NCBI GenBank assembly: GCA_035539855.1
Contig: DATLHO010000250.1
Coordinates: 1-10,743, forward strand
DNA length: 10,743 bases
Origin: DATLHO01 sp035539855
GTDB lineage: Bacteria > Bacteroidota > Ignavibacteria > OLB7
Direction: 5' to 3'
Both the position numbers and the translations under genes were made by a program. Positions 1 through 5,392 of the stretch are shown piece after piece. Below the pieces are notes generated by a model. That model made no database searches and was not told where the DNA came from. It was given only the letters and a program-made list of their open reading frames with translations. The first letter of the stretch is position 1. Each line of letters opens with the position of its first letter.

Positions 1-479
1 TGTGAGGCGCCGTCGAGGGCGGTTTCCGGGGTTTTTTCGTCGTCCAGCAGCAGCCAGCCCGTGTTCCGACGCGCCCGCAGGGTCTCGCGCAGGATGTACC
101 AGACGCCCGATCGGCTGTACCGCAGGCCGTATTCGTCGGCCAGCCAGGTGCGGATCTCGTCGACCCCCGTCATCCCCACTTCCGCGATTTTCGTTCGGAT
201 TTCGTCGATGTCGAGCTTCGCCAGCCGCGATACCCGCCCCTTGTGCCGGCGCTCGAGCAGCGCGTCGAGTCCCCCCTCCTTGTACGTCCCCCACCACCGC
301 AGCACGCTCCGATCCGAGCACTCGAGCTCGCGCGCCACGTCGGCCAGCGCGCGCTCGGGATTGTCGTGCAGCAGCATCAGCATCCGGAGCCGGTTTCGCG
401 CCCCCGCGTTCGTCTGCTGGCGGTGAAGCTCGGTCAGCCGGGCGTGGGTTTCCTGGACTTCGGCGATCTGGCGTGACAT
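1..479 (-). CDS. IS630-type helix-turn-helix transposase-like protein, N-terminal part (cut by window edge)
   Basis: Reading the minus strand from the ATG at 479-477 gives 159 codons with no stop before the left edge. The protein starts MSRQIAEVQETHARLTELHR. Residues about 20-75 form a helix-turn-helix of the IS630/Tc1-mariner type (ALADVARELECSDRSVLRWW). A second winged-helix segment follows (VDEIRTWLADEYGLRYSRSG, then VWYILR), which is typical of IS630 transposase N-termini. The DDE catalytic part would lie outside the window. The last visible residues (RARRNTGWLLLDDEKTPETA) do not read like the usual IS630 linker, so a stand-alone two-HTH protein or a degraded element is also possible. No clear Shine-Dalgarno sequence is visible. 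Codon use matches the GC-rich neighbours. The fold is fairly sure; activity as a transposase is unknown. Confidence 0.7.
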   Translation of the reverse strand, partial: MSRQIAEVQETHARLTELHRQQTNAGARNRLRMLMLLHDNPERALADVARELECSDRSVLRWWGTYKEGGLDALLERRHKGRVSRLAKLDIDEIRTKIAEVGMTGVDEIRTWLADEYGLRYSRSGVWYILRETLRARRNTGWLLLDDEKTPETALDGAS

Positions 480-494
480 AGTGGCAGGATTTGG

Positions 495-572
495 AGTGTC
501 GAGAGCACGGCGGGGCGTCGGGACGCAATGTAGCCTCCCGGAGGTGACAAAATCAACTGCACAGTGTCGAGA
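495..572. repeat. 10-bp direct repeat upstream of the IS630-like gene
   Basis: AGTGTCGAGA occurs at 495-504 and again at 563-572, in the 5' flank of the IS630-like gene. It could be part of an element end or a binding site. The other end of the element is outside the window, so terminal inverted repeats cannot be checked. A weak minus-strand promoter-like pair (TTGATT, 18 bases, TACATT) lies between the copies and could serve the gene. Confidence 0.3.
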
Positions 573-587
573 AAATATGGCGGAAGC

Positions 588-634
588 AGCACAAGGAGGA
601 CTCGACGTCGTGTGAACGTCGAGCCCTCCGTGCT
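588..634. other. Large stem-loop, about 18 base pairs
   Basis: The arms are AGCAC (588-592), GGAGG (595-599) and CTCGACGT (601-608), pairing with ACGTCGAG (616-623), CCTCC (625-629) and GTGCT (630-634). The loop is the 7 bases 609-615. The only defects are an AA bulge at 593-594 and one A/C mismatch (600/624). Neither side is followed by a clean T-run (ATATTTTC comes several bases later on the minus strand), so it is not a standard intrinsic terminator. It lies about 110 bases upstream of the IS630-like start codon and just left of the hairpin-rich region. It could be an element-end structure, an RNA domain or a protein-binding dyad. Confidence 0.6.
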
Positions 635-774
635 AAACGCGTCGCTCGTCGCGGCGAAACCGTGTGCCGACGGCTCCACCCGGGCTCTCCACCCCCCTCC
701 GCGGCCGATGGGTTCGGCTGCGATGGCGGATCGAAACGCCTCGTGCGCGCGATGCTCGCGGCGGGATGCGGGGA

Positions 775-1136
775 CGATGGTCCAGATCGCCTGACCGCTC
801 GATTGCCGCTCAATTCATGCGAATCGGTTCCCTTTCCGATCGCATTGGGGATCGATCACCGGCACGACGGGGTCCAGTCCGTCGGCCGTGTTGAATGTCT
901 GGCGGTACGCGCAATCCGTTGCGGGAGCTAGAGGTCCAGAAAAGCTCCCATGTGCATCGCGCTCCGGGGGTCCAATCCCGGTACGCGCCGGCTGCAGCGG
1001 CTTCCCGACGTTCTGATCGATTTTCGCAGTTTTCATCACGCAGCACCGGGAGGTAACCGGGACCGCTTCGGGATTCGGAGCCCTGAGGTCAAGAGGGCGC
1101 CACCGGAGCGGCATTCGCTGCGAGGTCCAACCGCAG
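775..1136. repeat. Array of hairpins sharing the loop motif GGTCCA (candidate structured RNA)
   Basis: GGTCCA occurs five times on the plus strand here (779, 871, 933, 969, 1124), each time in the loop of a perfect inverted repeat. The stems are CGAT/ATCG (775-789), CGACGG/CCGTCG (865-884), GGGAGCT/AGCTCCC (923-949), CCGGG/CCCGG (964-981) and CTGCG/CGCAG (1118-1136). Two more hairpins carry relatives of the motif. GCCCT/AGGGC (1080-1098) has loop GAGGTCAAG, and CCGG/CCGG (1046-1060) has loop GAGGTAA. The stems differ in sequence while the loop is kept, as expected when structure plus an exposed loop is selected. On the minus strand the loops read [C/T]TGGACC. Strand and function are unknown. 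No known RNA family was recognised. Confidence 0.55.
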
Positions 1137-1239
1137 GTACGGAGGCAAAACTATCCCATGGGGGAGCCGAGGTTGTCGTCCGAAAGGTTGATTCTCCCGC
1201 GGCCGGACGGGTGGATTGAGAGGGGTCGGGTGGAGATCG

Positions 1240-1293
1240 AAAACGGCCGTCCCCTCGCCGCTTCCGTCGATGCGGGAAGCCGGGAGGGGACGG
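1240..1293 (-). terminator. Intrinsic terminator of the LuxR-family gene
   Basis: CCGTCCCCTC (1247-1256) pairs perfectly with GAGGGGACGG (1284-1293). An inner stem GCTTCC/GGAAGC (1260-1265/1275-1280) extends it. Read on the minus strand, the hairpin is followed within three bases by TTTTC (1243-1239). It begins 32 bases past the stop codon of the minus-strand regulator gene. The T-run is short, so termination may be incomplete. Confidence 0.7.
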
Positions 1294-1325
1294 CGGGTCG
1301 AAACGGGCGATTCCGGGGAATCAGC

Positions 1326-4049
1326 CTAGATCAGGTTCAGCTCGCGGCCGCGCATCAGCGCCTGGGTGCGGCTCTCGACGCCGAGCTTGCTGTAGAGGTT
1401 GTTGATGTGCGTCTTGACGGTGCTGACGGAGATGAACAGGGCCTGCGCGATCGTGGAGTTCGATTTCCCGGCGGAAATGAGCTTCAGCACCTCGACTTCG
1501 CGCTCGCTGAGCGGATTGAGCGCCAGCGCCGGATGGTAGCCGTTGAGCTGCCGTCCGCCCGCCTCGCCGCCCTCGCCCTCGACCGCCTCGCCGAGCGCCG
1601 CGACGAGCGACTCGAGGTACGGCCGGATCGTCTCGCCGGTGCCGTTGAGCGATCCCCCCGGAATCTCCTCCAGAAGGCGCCTCAGCGGCCTGACGAGCAC
1701 CGGACCCTCGTCGACGATCGAGCGGAAGTAGTGCTGCGCGCTGGCGAGCTTCAGCGCCCCGCCAATGCTCTGCGCCGCCTGCCGCTCGTCGCCCTGGGCC
1801 AGGTGCGTGGTCGTCTGCAGCACGAGCGCGGGGATCGTGATGTCGCCCCAGCCGCGCTCCTCGCCCGCCTGCAGCAGCCGGTTGAGGATCTCGTGGGCCC
1901 GGTCGAACTCCTTGCGCGCGATCAGCACCCGCACGAACGTGAGCATCCGGAAGCGCGAAAGGTCGTCGGAGGGATCCTCCGCGTCCGGATCGTACTCGCC
2001 GGCCCAGTCGAGCGCCGCGGGAAGGTGATCATGCGACAGCCACAGGTGCGCCCGATGGGCCGCCAGGGAGTCGGAGAGCGATTGTCCGGCGCCGACGTCG
2101 GTGAGCTGGCGCTCGGCCTCGTCGAGGGCGTCGAAGGCCTCCTCGATGTCCCCTCGGGCCTTCTGGACGCGCGCCATCAGCACGTATCCGTCGTGAATGA
2201 GCATCGGATCGCCGAGCGGCCGCGCCAGGGCGAGGCCCTCGCCGACGTTCGCCATGGCGCGGTCGATCGAATCGGTCTCGTAGTCGATCTGCGCGATGCC
2301 GATGTAGCTCGCCGCGGCGCTGCGGGCCTGCGACGGCGTCGGCTCGGTGTCCGGCTGCTCGTCGATGACGCGCTGGAACGTCTTGCGGGCCGCCTTGAGC
2401 TGGCCCATCCGGACCTGCAGCGCGCCGAGCTGCGGCAGGGCGTCGAGGACGGCGAAGCGGTCGTTTCCGGGCGCTTTCGACGATTCCTCGCCCTCGCCGG
2501 TCACCATCACGCCGCTCGGCTTCACCTTGATGTCAGCCAGCGCCTCCGCATTCAACCGCTCGCGGCGGGTGCTGCGGCTCTCGGCCGGACGATCGCTCTC
2601 GACGGGCGTGCTCTTGCGCGCGAACGCGAGGAAATCGTCGATCGCGTCGAGATGGCTCGCCACGTCGGCCAGTCCGCTCTCCGGCCGGCGACCCGTGCTC
2701 CGGTGCAGCGGCTCGACGTAGGCCTCGGCGGTCTGGAGATCGCCGCTGAGCAGCAATGCCCAGGTAATGGCCAGAAGCAGCGGTTCGCGGCCAATCACCT
2801 GCTCGTGCGGGAGGCGCTCGCGCCACGAAAGGATGGTCGCATGATCACCCGTTGCCAGCACGGCCTCGGCGTAGCGGGCGGCCAGGACGGCCGCCTGCTC
2901 GAAGTCGCCGGAGGCGATCATGTGGTCGACGGCCTCGGCCGGACGCCCGTTTCGCTGAAACCAGACGCTCGCGCGGCGATGCAGGACCGGCAGGAGCTCG
3001 GGGGATTCCTCCTCGAGCAGCCAGCGGGTGACGTTGGCGAAGAGCGGGTGGTAGCTGAACCAGCCGTCGATCCGGGTCGACGGGCAGACGAACAGTCCGG
3101 CGCCGGCGAGGTACTCCACCCGCGCGGCGCTGTCGGCGCCGCCGGTGACGGCGTCGCAGACCGATTCGTTGAAATCCTTCAGAATTGCTGTCTGCAGCAG
3201 GAACTCGCGGCTCTCGGCCGGCTCGACCTCGAGGATCTCCGTGGCCACGTACTCGGCCAGATACCGGTAGATCCCGCTGCGGCGCTCGCGCCCGAAGGTC
3301 GGCGTCGTGGCGTCGGCGATCGCGAGCTGGACCAGGCGCAGGCCGGCGATCCAGCCGTCGGCCTCGCCGGCGAGCTCGACGGCCTCCTCGCGCGTGACCG
3401 CCGCATTTCCGCTGTTCTGGATGAATGCGAAGCATTCCTCCGACGTGAAGCGCATCTCCTCCAGCCGGATCTCCAGCAGCTCGCCCTCGGCCCGCAGCCG
3501 CGTCAGTCGCAGCGGCGGCTCGCGGCGGCCGGTGATGTACAGGTGGAGCGTCGACGGCATCCGCTCGATGAAGAACGAGAGTGACGCGTGGATCGCCGGA
3601 GCGACGATCGTGTGGTAATCGTCCAGAACGAGCGAAAAATCCACACTGACCGCCGCCAGCTCGTTGATGAGCGGCGCGAGGGCCTGTTCGATCGGAGGCT
3701 GCGCGTCGGAGTAGAGTGCGTCGAGGGAGGCGGCGCCGAGTCCCGGCTGGAGGATCTGGAGCGCACCGATGAAGTACGCCCAGAACGTCACCGGGTCATT
3801 GTCGAGCGCATCGAGCGAGAGCCAGGCCGCGGCGCGGTTGCGCCGGCGTGCCCATTCGCTCAGAAGCGTGGTCTTGCCATAGCCGGCCGGCGCCGCGATG
3901 ATGGTCAGCTTGCAGTGCAGGCCTTCATCGAGCTTCTCGGTCAGCCGAAGTCGTGGTAAAAGAAACGAGCGGGTCCGCGCCGGATGGAGCTTTGTCGAAA
4001 GCAGCGGTATGCGCCCGGAATTCTCGCCACGGTTGGATGCCCATTCCAT
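1326..4049 (-). CDS. MalT-type ATP-dependent LuxR-family transcriptional regulator (LAL/STAND)
   Basis: The product is 907 residues, close to the length of E. coli MalT (901). The start of the domain (LLSTKLHPARTRSFLLPRLR, about 16-35) is typical of this family. A STAND NTPase follows, with Walker A APAGYGKT (53-60) and Walker B LVLDDYH (140-146). Next comes the family segment TGRREPPLRLTRLRAEGELL and then FTSEECFAF (about 173-209). The middle is a long helical TPR-like region that normally senses an inducer. Residues 844-907 are a LuxR/GerE helix-turn-helix (LSEREVEVLKLISAGKSNS, then SVSTVKTHINNLYSKLGVES). Such proteins bind ATP and an inducer, oligomerise and activate promoters. An in-frame TAA lies 18 bases before the ATG at 4049, which fixes the start, although no strong Shine-Dalgarno sequence is visible. 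The gene diverges from the barrel gene at 4354. Family very sure; inducer unknown. Confidence 0.93.
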   Translation of the reverse strand: MEWASNRGENSGRIPLLSTKLHPARTRSFLLPRLRLTEKLDEGLHCKLTIIAAPAGYGKTTLLSEWARRRNRAAAWLSLDALDNDPVTFWAYFIGALQILQPGLGAASLDALYSDAQPPIEQALAPLINELAAVSVDFSLVLDDYHTIVAPAIHASLSFFIERMPSTLHLYITGRREPPLRLTRLRAEGELLEIRLEEMRFTSEECFAFIQNSGNAAVTREEAVELAGEADGWIAGLRLVQLAIADATTPTFGRERRSGIYRYLAEYVATEILEVEPAESREFLLQTAILKDFNESVCDAVTGGADSAARVEYLAGAGLFVCPSTRIDGWFSYHPLFANVTRWLLEEESPELLPVLHRRASVWFQRNGRPAEAVDHMIASGDFEQAAVLAARYAEAVLATGDHATILSWRERLPHEQVIGREPLLLAITWALLLSGDLQTAEAYVEPLHRSTGRRPESGLADVASHLDAIDDFLAFARKSTPVESDRPAESRSTRRERLNAEALADIKVKPSGVMVTGEGEESSKAPGNDRFAVLDALPQLGALQVRMGQLKAARKTFQRVIDEQPDTEPTPSQARSAAASYIGIAQIDYETDSIDRAMANVGEGLALARPLGDPMLIHDGYVLMARVQKARGDIEEAFDALDEAERQLTDVGAGQSLSDSLAAHRAHLWLSHDHLPAALDWAGEYDPDAEDPSDDLSRFRMLTFVRVLIARKEFDRAHEILNRLLQAGEERGWGDITIPALVLQTTTHLAQGDERQAAQSIGGALKLASAQHYFRSIVDEGPVLVRPLRRLLEEIPGGSLNGTGETIRPYLESLVAALGEAVEGEGGEAGGRQLNGYHPALALNPLSEREVEVLKLISAGKSNSTIAQALFISVSTVKTHINNLYSKLGVESRTQALMRGRELNLI

Positions 4050-4163
4050 CCGTGATTCCAGTTTTTAGGTCGTTTGGAGGCCTTGCCAGAGCGGTCGTCG
4101 CGGTGAATTGCCCAAACCCCGCGGTGCCGATGCTGGAAGGAGTAGAGAAGAGAGGTCGCTGCA

Positions 4164-4192
4164 AGTATAGCGAATCGGAGGCCGGGGCTCAA
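4164..4192 (-). promoter_or_regulatory. Promoter of the LuxR-family gene
   Basis: On the minus strand TTGAGC (4192-4187) and TATACT (4169-4164) are separated by exactly 17 bases, a good sigma70-type pair. The same stretch reads TTTG, 20 bases, TATACTTG, one mismatch from the Bacteroidota -33/-7 form TTTG/TAnnTTTG. Transcription would start near 4157. Confidence 0.55.
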
Positions 4193-4238
4193 AGTTTTTC
4201 TTGAAGTGTCAACCGGGGGTGGAGCCGGAGGGGCCGGA

Positions 4239-4283
4239 ATTCACCCGGCGCGATTCACCCGAGCGAATGATCGGCCTCACCCG
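4239..4283 (+). repeat. Direct repeats ATTCACCCG, ATTCACCCG and TCACCCG (candidate operator)
   Basis: ATTCACCCG is repeated exactly at 4239-4247 and 4253-4261 (14 bases start to start). A shorter copy, TCACCCG, lies at 4277-4283, 22 bases further on. The copies end 10 bases before the TAnnTTTG site of the barrel gene, the right place for activator binding. MalT is known to bind repeated short sites in direct orientation, so these are candidates for the adjacent LuxR protein. The assignment is an inference. Confidence 0.35.
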
Positions 4284-4293
4284 CGGCCGGGGA

Positions 4294-4301
4294 TACGTTT
4301 G
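4294..4301 (+). promoter_or_regulatory. TAnnTTTG-type promoter element for the barrel gene
   Basis: TACGTTTG matches the Bacteroidota -7 consensus TAnnTTTG exactly. It lies about 53 bases before the chosen start codon. No TTTG or TTG is seen at the matching -33 distance, which would fit an activator-dependent promoter. The match is short and could be chance. Confidence 0.3.
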
Positions 4302-4353
4302 CATGTCGGCCCTGGCGCCGGCATGAACATCCATGCTCACGAATCCCGAGACC

Positions 4354-5016
4354 ATGCCCATGCGACGCTTCCTGTTCCCGCTGCTCGCCCTGCCGCTCCT
4401 CGTCGGATCGACCCTCGCCCAGTCCGCGCTCCCGTCCGCCGGCGGCCGGGCGCTCGAGGAGCACTACTTCGCCGTCGGCCTCGGCGTCCCGATGACCTCG
4501 TATCCGGACGACACGCGGACGCTCATCGAGAACCTCGAGAGCGCCACGGGCGTCTCGCGGCTGCCGCTGGAGTTCAACGTCGGGGTCTACTGGCCGGTCT
4601 CCGACGCGCACACAGTGCTCGGACCGGTCCTCGAGGTGACCAGCGACCACCTCAGCCGCGGCGACGAATCGATCAGCTTCAACCTGATGACCCTGGCCGC
4701 GAGCGCCCGGCGGTACTTCACCGGCGTCACCGGCGACGGGCTCTTCGGCCGCCTCGACGCCGGCATCGCCTTCGCGGGCGTCAGTCATCGCTACGGCGGC
4801 GACACGTACTCCGAGAGCGGCAACATCGGCTTCGGCGGCGCGGCCGGCGCCGGCTGGGCCTTTGCGGTCTCCAGCGGCACGAGCATCGAGATCGGCGCGA
4901 CCGCGCTGTTCCGCGCGCTGCCGGGACACGAGACGGGGCAGCGGCAGGAGGGAGAGGACGTCTTCGAGCAGGGCAGCTACGTGGCGGGGAGCTTCGGCGT
5001 AGGGGTGCTGTGGTAG
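4354..5016 (+). CDS. Small outer-membrane beta-barrel protein
   Basis: From the ATG at 4354 the product is 220 residues. It has a basic start (MPMRR), a hydrophobic stretch FLFPLLALPLLVGS and a likely signal peptidase I site after LA (STLA|QSAL). The rest alternates polar and hydrophobic residues with many Gly and Tyr (HYFAVGLGVPM, LGPVLEVTSDHL, ARRYFTG, LFGRLDAGIAFAGV, GFGGAAGAGWAFAV, IEIGATALF). This is the pattern of an 8-strand porin-like barrel. It ends GSFGVGVLW, and a C-terminal aromatic residue is typical of barrels inserted by BAM. An in-frame ATG at 4333 would only add a polar leader before the signal peptide; 4360 is another possible start. It diverges from the LuxR gene and is probably controlled by it. 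Specific family and cargo unknown. Confidence 0.75.
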   Translation: MPMRRFLFPLLALPLLVGSTLAQSALPSAGGRALEEHYFAVGLGVPMTSYPDDTRTLIENLESATGVSRLPLEFNVGVYWPVSDAHTVLGPVLEVTSDHLSRGDESISFNLMTLAASARRYFTGVTGDGLFGRLDAGIAFAGVSHRYGGDTYSESGNIGFGGAAGAGWAFAVSSGTSIEIGATALFRALPGHETGQRQEGEDVFEQGSYVAGSFGVGVLW

Positions 5017-5040
5017 GCCGGACGCACTCGAACCGGGGAC

Positions 5041-5079
5041 ATGATGTGATCGCATCAGCCTATCATGCCTTCACATCAT
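5041..5079. repeat. AT-rich nested inverted repeats
   Basis: ATGATGTGA (5041-5049) is the exact reverse complement of TCACATCAT (5071-5079). Within it, 5042-5057 is a near-palindrome TGATG...CATCA centred on GATC, of the general shape of CRP/FNR-type operators. ATCA recurs at 5054, 5062, 5075 and 5086. This AT-rich stretch, unlike the GC-rich surroundings, directly precedes the structured region at 5107-5314 and may hold its promoter or operator. It could instead be the 3' end of the barrel transcript, but no T-run follows. Confidence 0.35.
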
Positions 5080-5106
5080 CGTAACATCACTTTTACAACA
5101 TAAACG

Positions 5107-5314
5107 TGTGACCGCTTCCCCCGGGAGCGACTCTTACTGGTGTTGCCGCCCGGATGGGCACCCGAACGGCAACGCAATCGTCACGGCAGCGCTCCCACGG
5201 CACATGGTGAGTGCACGGAATTGGACCTCCGGAGTCCGTGACAACCTCTTGGTTGACCAGCAACTGAGAACTCAGACGAGGCTGCGGTGGGCACCGCAGC
5301 CTCGTCATTTTTTT
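5107..5314 (+). ncRNA. Candidate structured RNA or attenuator ending in an intrinsic terminator
   Basis: Between the barrel gene and the next gene lies a run of hairpins on one strand. CGCTTCC/GGGAGCG (5113-5129) has 7 pairs including one G-T. GTGTTGCCG/CGGCAACGC (5140-5175) has 9 pairs including one wobble. GCAC/GTGC lies at 5200-5214, CACGGA/TCCGTG at 5214-5240, CAACC/GGTTG with a TCTT loop at 5242-5255 and CTGAG/CTCAG at 5264-5275. A strong terminator follows. Some segments have rival partners: CACGG occurs at 5182, 5196 and 5214 but CCGTG only once (5236-5240), and GTTG (5252-5255) can pair with CAAC (5261-5264). This could be a small RNA, a switch-like leader of the gene at 5393, or a long 3' UTR. 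No known riboswitch core was recognised. The 5' end is a guess. Confidence 0.45.
5275..5314 (+). terminator. Strong intrinsic terminator
   Basis: GACGAGGCTGCGGTG (5275-5289) pairs base for base with CACCGCAGCCTCGTC (5292-5306). Allowing a GGGC tetraloop, that is a 14-bp perfect stem. It is followed by A and then seven T (5308-5314). It lies 258 bases after the barrel gene stop and 78 bases before the next start codon, an unusual place unless it ends a separate RNA or acts as an attenuator. Confidence 0.92.
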
Positions 5315-5392
5315 GCCCCCACGCAATGAACCCGCGGCGACTTTCGCGAGTTTGTCGATCGAACGCCCATCCCCTCGATCGCGAACGACGCC

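Larger units (their letters stand above)
480..1239. other. Long intergenic region without a credible gene, rich in inverted repeats
   Basis: No reading frame here resembles a known protein, and none has a good ribosome binding site. What is visible is a dense series of short perfect inverted repeats. They include a large stem-loop at 588-634, GCCGA/TCGGC at 704-718, GGCG/CGCC at 725-740 and ATTG/CAAT at 802-814. A 10-pair stem with one bulge lies at 817-845 (ATGCG, A, ATCGG pairing with CCGAT, CGCAT), and CGCAA/TTGCG with a UCCG tetraloop at 910-923. GCCG/CGGC lies at 987-1001. The hairpins with a shared loop motif at 775-1136 are listed separately. Some 4-5 bp stems are expected by chance in GC-rich DNA. 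The density fits a structured non-coding RNA, but no promoter or terminator fixes its limits. Confidence 0.5.
4050..4353. promoter_or_regulatory. Divergent control region between the LuxR regulator and the barrel gene
   Basis: These 304 bases separate two divergent start codons. They hold a minus-strand promoter (4164-4192), three TCACCCG copies (4241-4283) and a plus-strand TAnnTTTG site (4294-4301). The regulator would have a leader of about 108 bases and the barrel gene one of about 45. A local regulator next to a divergent surface-protein gene is a common regulator-target arrangement. No further gene is visible. Confidence 0.45.

Noticed and set aside
959..990. tRNA-like T-arm (CCGGG, GGTCCAAT, CCCGG)
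   Set aside because: The loop has 8 bases and lacks the TTCRA core, and no acceptor or anticodon arm can be drawn around it. It fits better as one of the GGTCCA hairpins.
662..1114. Several 75-100 codon frames on both strands in the long intergenic region
   Set aside because: They overlap one another, lack ribosome binding sites, resemble no protein and have random-looking composition.
775..1136. CRISPR array or integron attC sites as an explanation of the repeated hairpins
   Set aside because: The repeats are only about 6 bases of loop with differing stems and irregular spacing. There are no CRISPR repeats or spacers, no attC core sites and no integrase.
1158..3584. Plus-strand open frame of 808 codons opposite the LuxR gene
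   Set aside because: It is the antisense shadow of a clear gene in GC-rich DNA. Its composition is skewed to Arg, Leu, Asp and Gly and it shows no domain.
5264..5275. CTGAGA as a TPP riboswitch core
   Set aside because: The other conserved TPP blocks are absent and the match is explained by a small CTGAG/CTCAG hairpin.
5108..5329. Short plus-strand frame of 73 codons through the terminator
   Set aside because: It starts with GTG, has no Shine-Dalgarno sequence and reads through the terminator stem and T-run.
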